Shown here: positions 21,700-32,277 of the stretch, one piece after another
Numbering within the stretch: position 1 is the stretch's first letter
How the letters are laid out: each line of letters opens with the position of its first letter
NCBI GenBank assembly: GCA_964030785.1
Contig: OZ034975.1
Coordinates: forward strand, 32,579,769-32,643,768
Source: Siderastrea siderea
Lineage: Eukaryota; Cnidaria; Anthozoa; Scleractinia; Rhizangiidae
Length of the DNA stretch: 64,000 nucleotides
Direction: 5' to 3'
Translations under genes and position numbers: made by a program
Notes under the pieces: generated by a model
Databases searched by the model: none
What the model saw: only the letters and a program-made list of their open reading frames with translations
Told to the model about the DNA's origin: nothing

Positions 21700-24600
21700 A
21701 ACAACGTTAGTTAAGCCGTTGCAATTAATTACTGTAAAGTAAACAATTAGAGATAATTATCAATTCTATTCAGGCTTTTCAGACTCTTTACCTTTCTTCA
21801 TCAACAAGGTGTGGTAATGACGCTTGTTAGATGTTTTTGATCCAGTGCAATACAATCATGTTGAAGTATATGTTTTCTGTCATTTATCCTCCTGTTATCT
21901 AACCTCTAGCTTGCGGTACCCATTCTAAGTTTGCTGGCCTTAGGTCTGTTCCAAGCGTGGAATTGACAAGCGGTTCAGCTGGAAGAGATTGTTTTGAAAC
22001 TTAATGTCAGTAGTTATTCTTGGCTTATAGAAATTTAATTCCCAGTATTGTCTCCTCCGGCTCTCTATGCTGGTCTTACCTCGTGGCTTGCCTGCAAAAG
22101 GGTGCACTCATCGGTTCGTTTCGGAAAATATCTGTTCGGAAGGCCTAAATCACCTGAGATATTCGGATTTAATTCCAGTGAAAACTAACGACTTCTTTGA
22201 CGAAACATAACCTCGGACTTTCGTAACAAGAGGAATAGCAGAAACTACTGGTTGTGAAATTGCTGTTGCTTAAAAATTGAAGAGAGGTGTTGTTTTGTCT
22301 ATTGTTCTTTTTCAACGAAGAACCATTTGGATTTGCAAACAGTACAGAGGAATAGAACCTACGACTCAAAAATTTTTATCGTATCTGAATTGGAGCTCCC
22401 ATCCCCCCCTTCCCCCCCCCCAAAAAAAAATATGGATGAGCGGACGTGGATCGTGTAGTCCCTCTCGAGAGAAATCGATGATTGCCAATAAAGGTCCGCC
22501 TTTATATTAGTCCTTTACTCTTGGAAGGAATATTTTAAGAAACAGAATCCTGTTTGCCGAATTTCCGAGCTGCTGTTGGCTTTTACACTGAACAACATAT
22601 GTGTCCCTCCGGAAACAATAGGAATTGATAATTCTTTTCTGTTTTTGCTTTATTTTTATATCCCACGTGACACTTTCCCAAAGAGGCAATAAGACCCTTC
22701 GACGCCAGTCAATATCATACCGACTTTTGGCAACTAGTTAGTTGCTGGACAGTGCATGTCATTTCCAAAAGGAAAGCCGTTTTTTCCGTATTGTTCGCTT
22801 AAAACAAAGCATTATGCTATCTCAGTTGATTTCAGTTGAAGAACATGTGAGAACGAACGCCTGTAGACTAATGCTAGGCATGACCTGTCAGAGAGCTTGA
22901 AGGGGTAGTACCGGTGACCAACCTAGGCTAATAATTGCATGCACCCTAACCCAACGTTTTTCACTCTGACTGACCATGTGTCTGAATGGACAGGAGGAAA
23001 TTGAAAGGATATTTTGCGATACATATGGTTGCATGACTTGCTATCCCTTGTTCTTGTGGGATTTGGACTATAGCCTTTCTCATAAATAAAGTATTATGGA
23101 GCTGGTAGAATACCGTCTCGAAGTCTCGTTACAGCCATTTTTTACTACTGTGTGCAGGTGTTCCTGTTTGCTGCAAAGTCAGCAAGTCCAGTGGAGTGGA
23201 TTTGGGGACGTTTAGCATGCGTACCATTGTAGGAACCAATGATTTTAATTTAGGTTTACCCCCTTGATTTCGTAAGATCACACCACCCAACATTTGAATA
23301 AATATATCAAAAGGGAGTTTGTGTGTTTCAACATGGGTTCTCAGAACGACAAAGGAAACCTCTACCGTGAAGGTAAAGGTGTACCCCCTTGATTTTGTAG
23401 CAGGATCACACCATCCAACATTTGAATATAGTGCGAGTGTTTTAACACGGGTTCTCAGAACGACAAAGGAAACCTCTACCTTGACGGTGATTTGGATACC
23501 TGATCTTAAACAGCATAAAATTTTGCCAACTTCTGCTTCGAATTTTTCCAAGAATCCTTAATGAATTGAGAAGCTTTATCAAACACTTGAAAGAGTGTTT
23601 CATCAAGTATCCAAAAACCTCCAAGTCGGTGAAAAACTGGGCTGTGCCTCGTTTATTCAGTCTCCTTGGTGTTTGGATATCCTGATGAAACATCCTTTCT
23701 CGTGTTTGACATATTACTTCAAAACACCAAGAAACTGATGAGACCAAGTGCGTTTATCGTAACGAGATGTTTTGAACCCTTGCTGAAACACGAAGCACGA
23801 GTTTTATCTCTTCTCAACCGAGCATTATAATGAGCAAAAGAATTTTCCACATTAAACAATCCCCTTTTGTTTTCAACTGTACAATTAGCGCACAGTTTCA
23901 GAATCAAGTTACAGTCGGATCATTGGTGAACCATTGGCCAGTCGCCGACCCCCGTCACCCAAAAGTGGCAAAAAAATAAAAGAGACTGGTGGAGGAGCAG
24001 TCTTTCCATGCTCATGGATATTACAAGTACACAGGGGAATGACAGAAAGGGAAAAGGAGGTTTTGCTATGTCGACTCCCAGATATCGAGGGTCATGAAAG
24101 CATGGAAGTTAAGGTTTGTGGATATCATCAGAGCTCAGTTTTGTCTGTGAAATTTGTGAAGACAACTATCCTCACTAAGTTTTTTCCAGGAATTGCTCCA
24201 AGTATCTATGTGTATCTGTGGCACAAAATTATTAATTAAGTTTTAGTATTTCTCACATTCCCAGTTAGTTCAGACTGTGCCAGAAAGTAATCAGGTGATA
24301 TGAAATCCACCAGTGTTCTTTTGTACCTGTGTATGCTTTCAAAGTTAGGGGCATAGAATGGTAATTGTTCAACTTCCTGAGATATAAAGCTCCTTATTCA
24401 AACCGTGAACCCAAGTCTTCAATTCTTTCTTTCCCTAAGTTTGACAAGCCTAAGATTCCAAAATATATTTGAGACTTGGGTGACATTTGACAAATGCATA
24501 TCCCCTGAGGTTCTCTAAAAACGATTAATATGTTTATTTTTACATAAAGGCGTTTACATTACTAATGAAAATAAGAGAGTTTTCTATGTTCTGCATGAAG

Positions 24601-25080
24601 GTTATGTGGTCTAGAAAGGGGGCTAGGGGTGCACGAGTGTTAACAAGTGCACTCAGGGGCTTGGCTAGATCTCATGCATGCATTACAGTCTGAAAGGACG
24701 TCACAAGACTGATTTCTTTTCGGTTTAGTTGCTATTCAGTTGTGAATACAGCATAAAAAAATGTATTCCCACACAGCTACATTAGAATCATCATGACTCT
24801 ACAGTGCCCTGCCATGCACACTCAGATTCCATAAGACAAATATGTAGCACCCATATTTTGAAAATGTTATCTTGATGTGAAACGCACATGTACTTGACAT
24901 TTATGGTCAATGCAAAAATAGATTGTAGTCAAAATGGTCAACATTGATTAATCTGTCAATTGTTTCAGGTTCAGCATTCTGCAAAAAAAAAAAACAAAAA
25001 CAATGCTGCAAGTGAAGAGTCAGTTAAAAGAGAACCAATGTGTGATAATGAAGAAAGAAAGATGGTAAATTTTAAGCTCG
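21700..25080. other. Gene-poor stretch
   Basis: No supported gene. Frames at 23129-23551 (-) and 23934-24239 (+) are not recognised. It contains a tandem duplication at 23262-23500 and homopolymer-rich DNA. Other contents unknown. Confidence 0.35.
23262..23500. repeat. Tandem duplication, unit about 120 bp
   Basis: Two adjacent diverged copies share TACCCCCTTGATTT, CACACCA, CCAACATTTGAATA and GGTTCTCAGAACGACAAAGG in the same order. Open frames across it are by-products. Confidence 0.7.
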
Positions 25081-25088
25081 GAAAGAAA

Positions 25089-25152
25089 TGAGAAAGATGG
25101 AATATTCAGTTTGTCCCATGCTCGTGACAAACTGAATATTCCATCTTTCTCA
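25089..25152. repeat. Perfect 27-bp inverted repeat with 10-nt loop
   Basis: Positions 25089-25115 pair perfectly with 25126-25152 around the loop CCATGCTCGT. It is isolated, without terminal-repeat context. It could be a tiny foldback element or a pre-miRNA-like hairpin; perfect pairing argues for recent origin. Confidence 0.8.
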
Positions 25153-26194
25153 GGACCAATGTTGTGTGTTGGACACAGCACCTTTTTTGTTCTTGTCAGG
25201 GTATTTTCTACTTTTTTGGAATTATTGAATCTGTTGGCGCTCAAGAACTCACGCTCACTAAAAGATGAAAACCAATTGAACCAAAGCTTAAATTTGAATA
25301 CTGTGCTTCCCGATCGAATCCCTTAAAGACATTGGACTGTAACGAGTGTAGGAAACACAGTAACGAAGAGTAAAATCTTGAAGTCAACTTGAAGAAGAAT
25401 GACCCGAGGAAACCACTCGTCAGTCCGCTCGATTATAGACCAGACACATTACTCCAGACGTCTAAATTATATGTTTTAAAAATGGATACATCACGGCAAA
25501 AGTTCAAAATACAGAATAAATAGAGAATAAATACGCTCACCAATTCTCTCTCCCGACAGAAAGATAAAAGGCTGTTCGAGATACATTTCGAACTGGCCAT
25601 GGCCACGGAGTTCGATCGCATAGCCGCAAAGATTCTTCTCTCCGAGGTCTAACGGTAAGAAAGGAGATTTATCGCTATTATTGAATGCCAATACAACGTT
25701 TTTTTACTCTTCGCGATTTTAGCTCAGAAAAACTAAAATCAGCGATCAGTGGGTTCTAATCAAAAAGTAGGTAAATTCGCACTAATGACTCTCTCGTCGT
25801 CTACATCTTCAAAATTCTGGTTTGTTTTGAAACGTGATATGAGAATCGCAGCGCGGATTCTCATTGGTTGAAACGCGATTTGCGGCTGTCCTAAAAGATT
25901 GGGATAATCCGGACTGTTCACGCTTTGTAATACTCAATATATTGCGATTAAATTTAAGAGAAATAGCGTTAGATCACAGCGAAAAGCCGTGTATTCTTCA
26001 GGAGTATATAGGTAAAGGTCAGGAGTATATCGTGATTATACTTGTTTTGATTGTGAAGCATACACATTCGATACGAATAGTCAATTTCCGGTTTTGATTA
26101 CATAATGCTCTTGTATGGTGCGATGTTTCATTTTGCTGACGTGACTGAATTCAGTGGAATTCTCTGCGCATGTTAGAGTATTCCAGGCATGACA

Positions 26195-26400
26195 AATCGA
26201 TGATCAATGACATCAATGAGTAGTCAATATATTGGTCATTGATTTATAGTCGATAATCAATGAGTAATCGATGACTAATTCGACACTAATCGAAGAAAAA
26301 CAATTGTAGGTCTATTGATTACTCATCGAGGTCACCGATTACTCGTCCTGTCGTTGATTAATCATTGGTTTAGTTTGCTGATTTATCATTGATTAACTAT
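26195..26400. repeat. Cryptic simple repeat of ATTGATTA / ATCGATTA words
   Basis: About 200 nt of degenerate words such as TCAATGAGTAATCGATGA and ATTACTCATCGA on both strands, forming many short inverted pairs. No coding frame. Confidence 0.6.
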
Positions 26401-26410
26401 TGACACACAT

Positions 26411-26567
26411 AGGGGGTTCTGTTACACTTTTTTACAGAAAGCATTATTTTACGATTTTAAGCCTTGTTCGCCTACCTGCCCAGATCAGCAAACTTTGCAG
26501 GGCAGGTAGGCGAATAAGGTTTAAAATCGTAAAAATAATACTGTGAAAAAGTGTGACAGAACACCCT
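26411..26567. repeat. Foldback MITE with about 70-bp arms
   Basis: The left arm 26411-26481 (starting AGGGGGTTCTGTTACACTTT) is the near-perfect inverse of 26500-26567, around an 18-nt loop. It has the shape of a non-autonomous hairpin transposon. Confidence 0.8.
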
Positions 26568-27160
26568 ACATATATATGCGTGCAAGCGGCCGGAGGAAAT
26601 ATTTTGAATCACCTTGGTGACCAATATGATGTCATGTTAAGCATGTTTAACCAGTTATAAAAATTCCATAAAGCCCCTCTAAAAAATAGGTGAAGAGGAA
26701 TGCAGACGTCAAAGGAAAAAATTACTCGATACCATTACATCTGCGGGGGTTTCCCTTTTGATATTGCATGTATGGAAAGGTTGACGTAATAATTGGCTTG
26801 TTTTTGTCACGGTTGGTGTGTGGGGGAACCCCCTTTGGAGTTAATGCCAATATTATGATATACCAGAAAACTGTCCCAAAGCATTTGATTTTTTTAATTC
26901 GTTTGTTTTGGAGGCGGTATGTTTTTTTTTCCGAAGGAAACAAAAGCTCAAAAACAAAAGTGAAAAATTTCAGAGGTATAATTTTTTTTGAGATTCTATG
27001 AATTCAACCAGAGCATTAAACATAGTTTTAAGTTGTTTGCTTTGTATATGATCAAGCGTGAAACCGCATATCAATTCGCTATATCTTTTCTGTAAATAAT
27101 AGTCGTTGGTTGTGGGAGCCTGCGAGCAAGCTCTCTCGGGGGTGTAGTTGTTGTTTTCTT
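26568..27160. other. Spacer with no gene recognised
   Basis: AT-rich, only short unconvincing frames. It borders the decayed virus-like gene cluster on its right. Confidence 0.4.
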
Positions 27161-27442
27161 TCACCTGATGGCAAATCGGCAGACATATTCAGTCTCATCA
27201 GATTTAATTGTCATAAACACACGGCAGTCTTGCCAAAAATAGATTTCTGGTTTTATACGATAGTCGACAGTTTCCGTAAAATGTAGACATTTGAAGCAAA
27301 AATTTCGTTCGGTTTTTATAATTACTTCGTAACAGAGTTGCGTGGTTTGGCATTCACAGCGTTGACAAAGTTCTGACTTGAACGGGCCTCTTGAAGCGCT
27401 TGTGCCACATCTCTCGAGATGTCTCGAACTTCCCTCAGCCAT
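27161..27442 (-). pseudogene. Decayed small gene of a virus-like element
   Basis: Starts MAEG at 27442. After the fourth codon the plausible coding frame shifts and then reaches a stop, so the open frame printed by this strand is mostly out of register. I cannot name the product. It has the same orientation as the decayed genes to its right and probably belongs to the same element. Confidence 0.35.
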
Positions 27443-27639
27443 TCAGGAGTTAGTAGTTCGTTTATAAAGAACGCAAGGAAGAAAACCCTCGCAAGCATTT
27501 CTGTAAATTTTCTATATGTTTAATAGCCTTTACACATTCTAAACAGAAAGAAATCTTAGTGGCAATAACGATTTGCATCTGTAGATATATATTTAATATG
27601 ATTTTTTTATAAAATCGTAATTGAAAGAGAAGCCGTCTT

Positions 27640-28284
27640 GTGTTTTTTGAACCGAGAAAGTTATTCTGCGGTTAAAATATTTTTTTGAAGCTCTTAGCGA
27701 ACTTCGCTTCGAATCTTTTTTATTCATTTTTTTCAAGATCGTGTGGCTGTTCTTTGGGTGGTTTGTGGCTTTTATTTGTGCTGACGCTTTCTTTGAGCTT
27801 GAAATATTGTTCAAGCTTAGAGTTCACAAGTTGAAATTCGCGATCTGTAATGCTGTTGTCATTCCAAGCCTTGGAAACAAGGGCCTAAATTGAAGCTCGC
27901 TTAGAAACGGCGAGAGAATAGATTTTTTCATGTTTGGTCACTTTGTGACCTAGTTTTTTGCTTGTTTCTGCGAGAGCGGCAGAGGCAGCCCCAAAAAGGG
28001 CCGCTACTCCTCCAAGAGGAGCTCCTATAATGACTCCGGGCCCTGTGAGGCTTGTGGCGACACCAGAGACTGACAGTGCAGCAGCAACAGAGCCTAAACC
28101 GACCGCAGTATAATGCGTTGCGGTTTGGGCCTTTTTTGTATTTTTTAGCCACTGTCCTGTAGTGTTCAGCCTCGTTGAAAATATTTTTTTGGATTTCAGT
28201 GATTCGAGTTAAACGAAAGTTGTCAGCACCCGGCAACTCTGGGTAGAGCTTAGGCGCACTTGGGAGCACGTTTGAAATAGACAT
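27640..28284 (-). pseudogene. Decayed glycine/alanine-rich membrane-type protein of a virus-like element
   Basis: The gene opens at 28284 (MSISNVLPSAPKLYPELPG...) with a helical region ending HYRTVAKKYKK, then shifts frame at an A-run near 28140. The shifted frame holds a hydrophobic Gly/Ala-rich segment, a lysine-rich stretch and, after further damage, a charged tail down to about 27640. I recall the N-terminal block as recurrent in anthozoan repeats, near structural-protein genes. Function unknown; the hydrophobic part suggests membrane association. It precedes another decayed minus-strand gene by 8 nt. Confidence 0.6.
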
Positions 28285-28292
28285 GGTCTATA

Positions 28293-28880
28293 TTAAGTGA
28301 TTTCTAAAACAAACTCTAATGGAAATTGGCCGAAGTCCATTAAAGTATCGCTTTGATCTACAACGGAGAGTGTTATGCTGTTCAAATGTCGACTTTTTGT
28401 TACCTCGCAAAACAGATTGTGAGGCATTTCATAATAAATTTTCTCAAAAGGCTTTCCTTTTACATCAATTTTGGCTAAAAGGGTTGAAGGCCGGCCATTA
28501 AGCAAGTTATTCTGTTTATCAACAATGTCGCAATGAATAAACAAAGATCTGGGGATTTTGGATCTTTTTAACACTAGATCAGGAACAGTATTCTTCTAGA
28601 TATCAAATAACTCGTGTAGTTTTAGATCTAACCATACTGCGTATCTTTTACGGTTTAAGTGACCATTTCCCCACGAGATGTACTTGTTTCTATCGAGAGG
28701 TCGATACCATTTTTGTTGAATAGTTTATTCAGATTGCTTGCCATAGATTCTAGAGTGTAGTGGCCTGGAGGAATGTTTATACCTTTTTGTTTGCTGTTGG
28801 CGGTTATTGTTATTTCTGCCGCTCTTTTCAAAACATTCCATGAGTTGTAAAAAGACGCTGAAATCAGCCTGACACGTGAA
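28293..28880 (-). pseudogene. Decayed minor-capsid/spike-like structural protein
   Basis: The C-terminal third is open from 28574: IPRSLFIHCDIVD, then NLLNGRPSTLLAKID, ending in a beta-rich block with LPLEFVLEIT. Upstream, to about 28880, related coding sequence continues (a YNSW block, an IPPGHYTLES block) but is broken by stops and a frame change. The shape matches beta-rich minor structural proteins of Polinton-like elements in cnidarians; the role is inferred. Confidence 0.55.
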
Positions 28881-28893
28881 GGCTGATTTCAGA
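28858..28893. promoter_or_regulatory. Palindrome in a divergent promoter region
   Basis: CTGAAATCAGCC and its perfect inverse GGCTGATTTCAG surround TGACACGTGAA. It lies between the minus-strand structural pseudogene and the plus-strand gene at 28955, so it may be a shared regulatory hairpin or operator. Confidence 0.4.
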
Positions 28894-28954
28894 TTTGTGT
28901 GCTCATTTTTATGAGCGACAATTGTAATCAAAACCATATAAACATATAATATAT

Positions 28955-29470
28955 ATGGATTCAACGTGGAAGTGGCGTACTTCAAAAGCAGGGCAAAAAG
29001 CCGCACAAGATGCAAAAGACAAGGCCTGGGTAGAGTTCAAAGATCGTTATTCTCGAGCAGATTTGACAAAGTTCACAACAGAAGCGAGCATTGACGATTC
29101 TCACAATGTGACAGCGGATGTAATGTTTGAAGCAGGCCCGGGTGGTTTGATGCAGAGCATGTCTGGTTCAGACCCTAAATACTGGAGTCAAGCTATGAAA
29201 GACGCTTTGGGTCTCGTAAAGGATGGTTTTCCATTTCAGCTAACTTTAAACAAAAACCCAGAAAGGCCGATTCCAGCGGTTGATTTTTCTGCAAGTGCAC
29301 AAAGAGTCGGCAATGTTTTCAACAATGAACAAAAAATCTACGCCACGCCCACGGAGTTTTTCAAAACAAATTTCAGAAACATTTTCAAGGACACAAAGAT
29401 CACACACACAACAGGAAAGGAGGAAAAAAGATGGCTGGCCGGCCCAAATATGAGCTACTGGCCACAGTAG
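28955..29470 (+). CDS. Hypothetical protein of a virus-like element
   Basis: Intact 171-residue ORF starting MDSTWKWRTSKAGQKAAQ at 28955, just after an AT-rich CATATAAACATATAATATAT stretch that could hold a TATA box. Soluble mixed alpha/beta composition, no signal peptide or TM segment, no domain I can name. It is followed on the same strand by another open gene 138 nt downstream; both are flanked by decayed minus-strand genes. Confidence 0.6.
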   Translation: MDSTWKWRTSKAGQKAAQDAKDKAWVEFKDRYSRADLTKFTTEASIDDSHNVTADVMFEAGPGGLMQSMSGSDPKYWSQAMKDALGLVKDGFPFQLTLNKNPERPIPAVDFSASAQRVGNVFNNEQKIYATPTEFFKTNFRNIFKDTKITHTTGKEEKRWLAGPNMSYWPQ

Positions 29471-29608
29471 TTAAACTTTGCCGTGTGGTGTTCAACAACT
29501 GGCTCCGGCATATCACGTCAAATTCTTTTTGAATTGTAATTTAGTTTGAAGCTGCGTTCTTTTTATCTGTTTCACGTTTATTTCACTATTAGGAGAATAT
29601 TGTTTGAG

Positions 29609-30244
29609 ATGGGCGTTATCCAGAGCGTGAGCGCCTTGCCTGGAGAGCCCACTTCTAGCCAGACTAACAACAAATACGACATTGCGTCTTACAATAGGAT
29701 TTGCAAAGAGTTTGAAATCAACCCCAGCAGCGATTTTCGCTACAAAAGTGGTGAAAACCATGGTCTAGGAAAGGTTTTTATCTACGTCGGAGGGGCTGGC
29801 GCCACGCCCACGTACCTAACATACCCTAGCGAGCATGCTAAGTTTAGTGATGAGGGTGGCAAGGCCAGCGACGGCAACGCTGTGTATTTTATCCGCAATG
29901 ATGACGGCACCGAAAACCAGTTCGATTTCTTTGTGCCCGATGAAGCACAAGGACTCACTCAAGCAAGGCTGTCGCTCCTTAACCAGAGCATTGAGGCCTT
30001 TGCTTACTGCGTTCTGGGCTCACAGGTCACTGTGCGCAGCGGCATTCTGGGAGACGGCAGCAGAGCGAAAGAAGCGCAAAGCGAATTCTTGGTGCTAATG
30101 GAAGATGCCATCAGACAGCCGGACCTGTCCAAGAGTGTTGATGAGGCAAAGGTACGTTTGGACTTTGTCGCTTGCCCTGGTACCTGGCTCATGCCCTCGC
30201 AAATGGTGATCAACACAGCGAGCACGGTTGGTTACAACAACTAG
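29609..30244 (+). CDS. Hypothetical protein of a virus-like element
   Basis: Intact from the ATG at 29609 (MGVIQSVSALPG), 211 residues; the frame is open upstream to 29546, but those codons look like leader. Recognisable blocks are FRYKSGENHGLGKVFIYVGG, FIRNDDGTENQFDFFVP, LNQSIEAFAYCVLGSQV and PGTWLMPSQMVINTASTVGYNN. I recall similar proteins in cnidarian repeats but no known function. The open frame, G+C-richer than the surrounding DNA, argues for recent activity or constraint. A small decayed gene starts 22 nt downstream. Confidence 0.65.
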   Translation: MGVIQSVSALPGEPTSSQTNNKYDIASYNRICKEFEINPSSDFRYKSGENHGLGKVFIYVGGAGATPTYLTYPSEHAKFSDEGGKASDGNAVYFIRNDDGTENQFDFFVPDEAQGLTQARLSLLNQSIEAFAYCVLGSQVTVRSGILGDGSRAKEAQSEFLVLMEDAIRQPDLSKSVDEAKVRLDFVACPGTWLMPSQMVINTASTVGYNN

Positions 30245-30265
30245 CTCAAGCAAGCAACTACGAAC

Positions 30266-30591
30266 ATGAAGCTCGGAGTAAATAATAACGTTAACACTGA
30301 GACAAAAAACGTGGGCCTGCGCCTTATGGACGGCGGGCCTTCGAAGGTTAACGTACCAAATAGCCACCCATCCAACCCAATTCACAAAGAGGCAATGAAA
30401 GTACAGGGTACGGGAGGGCAAAAAAAGAGGCACCCAACAAACAAGCCGATCCTGCGCCTAGCGAACAAGCTGCACCTTTGCCTAACAAGGAAGCTGGGAC
30501 CCCCGAGCACGATAAAAATAAAATAATGACCGTTGTTGCTGCGATTGGGGTGGCTGGTTTGCTTGTTTTTTCGTCTTCACGAAAATTGTAA
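30266..30591 (+). pseudogene. Small decayed gene with C-terminal transmembrane helix
   Basis: Opens MKLGVNNNVNTETKNVG at 30266. Midway the plausible frame changes, and the shifted frame ends in a hydrophobic helix (MTVVAAIGVAGLLVFSSS) followed by basic residues at about 30527-30591, suggesting a tail-anchored membrane protein split by a frameshift. Confidence 0.45.
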
Positions 30592-30619
30592 AAACTTGAG
30601 CGGGTTTAGCGGTTGAGTT

Positions 30620-30882
30620 TTATATCCCGTTCAACCGAGAACGCCACGACGGCTAGGATCAATATCCACGTATGCTCTGCCAGAAAAGAAATGACCTGCC
30701 CCGAAGCTTTGAAAATGAAGCTCATGATCGAGCTGATTAGGCCGGGCAAAAAGGAGGCGGTTTTTTTTACTAATTTCTCTCAGACCATTGCTCAAAACTT
30801 TAATCCCCGATTTCAAGGCAGTAATTATTTTGAGCATCGCCGCGCCTATGACCGAGCCAGAGGCCAAAACAGGTCCACCCAT
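30620..30882 (-). pseudogene. Decayed hydrophobic small protein
   Basis: Opens MGGPVLASGSVIGAAMLKI at 30882 with a hydrophobic helix. After REISKK the frame shifts at an A-run; the other frame continues as a second hydrophobic region. Its family is not known to me. Confidence 0.4.
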
Positions 30883-30884
30883 AT

Positions 30885-31951
30885 TTTTTTAATATATCCT
30901 TAACCCTTTCCCAAAGAGGCCGAGCTTCCTCTCTTTCTTGAACCTGTGTTCTTAACCTTGCCAGCTCTTCTTCACGCTCTGCAACTCTGGCTTATGCAGC
31001 TTCTCTTTCAGAAGGCGTAGCGTTTTCATCATTGATCACCGCTTTATCTTCTTTGTTTTGGCGTATAAGCTCTGTCTGTTGTTCTTTTAGTTGTTCAAGG
31101 GTCCTTGTGCTGTTGAGTCTCTCTTCAACAGCATTTTTTTCTTTTTTCTTTGAAAGCAATGGTTCTCCTCAGTTTATCAACTCTCGCTTGTTCTCTGTTC
31201 TTATGTTTTGCTAGTTTTTGAAGGGCTCCTAGTTCTGTTTTCTTGTTTTCAAGATCGGCTTGAAGGTTTTTTTTTCAGCTGTTTCAGTCTTTGCAGTTCG
31301 CTTTCAGTTTCAAGATTTGATCCATGTTCTTCTTCGAGAGCGTCAATCCTGGCTTGAGTTTGCTTGATTCTATTTCTCAGATGTTCCGGATCATCTTTTG
31401 TTCGTTGAAGTTCGACAGCATTTCTTTCCGATTCCTTCAGTTGTTTTTCTGCATCTCGCAACCTTTGTCTCTCCTCTCTTATAGACGCAACATCTTCAGC
31501 TTTTGGCCCAAGAGCGTCTTTGAACGTATCTGTAAATGATTTAAGGAGGTCTTTACCATCTTGCTTGAAGATTTTAGTTTCACCGTCCCTCGTGCCAAGT
31601 GAAACAATATCGTTTTCATTTCCACTTTTTTTGCCAAAATTAATTGGGGCCAGTTTTTTGAAATCCACTTTCGAAAACCTTCTTTTGATAAACTGCCTGG
31701 CTCTGTTAAGCATTGCTGGTTTGTCATTTTCATGTATGAAACCTTCAAGCAAAGGGATGTCTTCATCAAAAGAGGTTTCGGGCAGCCCGCTTTGCTCTTG
31801 GGGCATGGTATGCATTTCAATTTGTTCATCTCCGTGAGAGGGGGTGGATACGGCGCCTGGTTGAAAGGGCTGTGTTGCATTGGTTTCAGTTTCTCCGTCG
31901 TCCCCGTCATCATCGTGATCTAGCCGATAATCAAGGTCGCCGTTCTCGTTG

Positions 31952-31954
<3 letters not shown>
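30885..31954 (-). pseudogene. Decayed coiled-coil protein of a virus-like element
   Basis: The open part runs from about 31954 to 31249: an acidic DHDDDGDDGE start, a Pro/Gln-rich linker, an RRFSKVDFKKLAPINFGKK block, a FTDTFKDALG helix, then a long Glu/Arg/Leu/Gln coiled coil. The coil continues in other frames to about 30885, interrupted by shifts. The 5' end runs into an (AT)n tract at 31956-32001, so the original start is missing. Likely structural; not named. Confidence 0.5.

Positions 31955-31955
<1 letters not shown>

Positions 31956-32001
<46 letters not shown>
31956..32001. repeat. (AT)n microsatellite
   Basis: Uninterrupted AT dinucleotides. Similar tracts recur at about 32203-32218 and 34213-34250, the latter two each followed by TTTAACAA. 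Confidence 0.95.
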
Positions 32002-32003
<2 letters not shown>

Positions 32004-32095
32004 AGCCTTCCAGTCAGCTCCTGTGAAAACACTAAAATTTGTCGGGAGGCCCGTGAGCCATAAAGCCTTAAGTTCGGCTGCGTTGTTGCGTGGTC

Positions 32096-32143
32096 GTCCT
32101 GATGGCGAGGACGCGGGTTCAAATCCCGTTCAGGACAATTTTT
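32096..32143 (+). ncRNA. tRNA-like acceptor/T-arm minihelix with Pol III B box and terminator
   Basis: GTCCTGA (32096-32102) pairs perfectly with TCAGGAC (32130-32136). Between them is a T arm with the canonical B box GGTTCAAATCC (32116-32126). A run of five T follows. D and anticodon arms are missing between the acceptor strands, so it is not a normal tRNA. It may be a SINE head or degenerate tRNA. Confidence 0.4.
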
Positions 32144-32277
32144 AGGGTTTTCACTTTGTGTTTGTTTATTCTTTCTTTGACTGGTTTAAGTTCATTTGTG
32201 TTATATATATATATATATTTAACAAATAAAGAAGCCTCGACTGTGCTCTGTTCTGTTGTAAAGCACGCAGGAAGCGG

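Noticed and set aside
23129..23551. 140-codon minus-strand frame as a gene
   Set aside because: Spans a tandem non-coding duplication and repeats itself; no domain.
23934..24239. 101-codon plus-strand frame as a host exon
   Set aside because: No splice context or family resemblance I could support.
31520..31923. Plus-strand frames opposite the coiled-coil pseudogene
   Set aside because: Antisense shadows; the minus-strand frame has the coiled-coil pattern and longer homology-like blocks.
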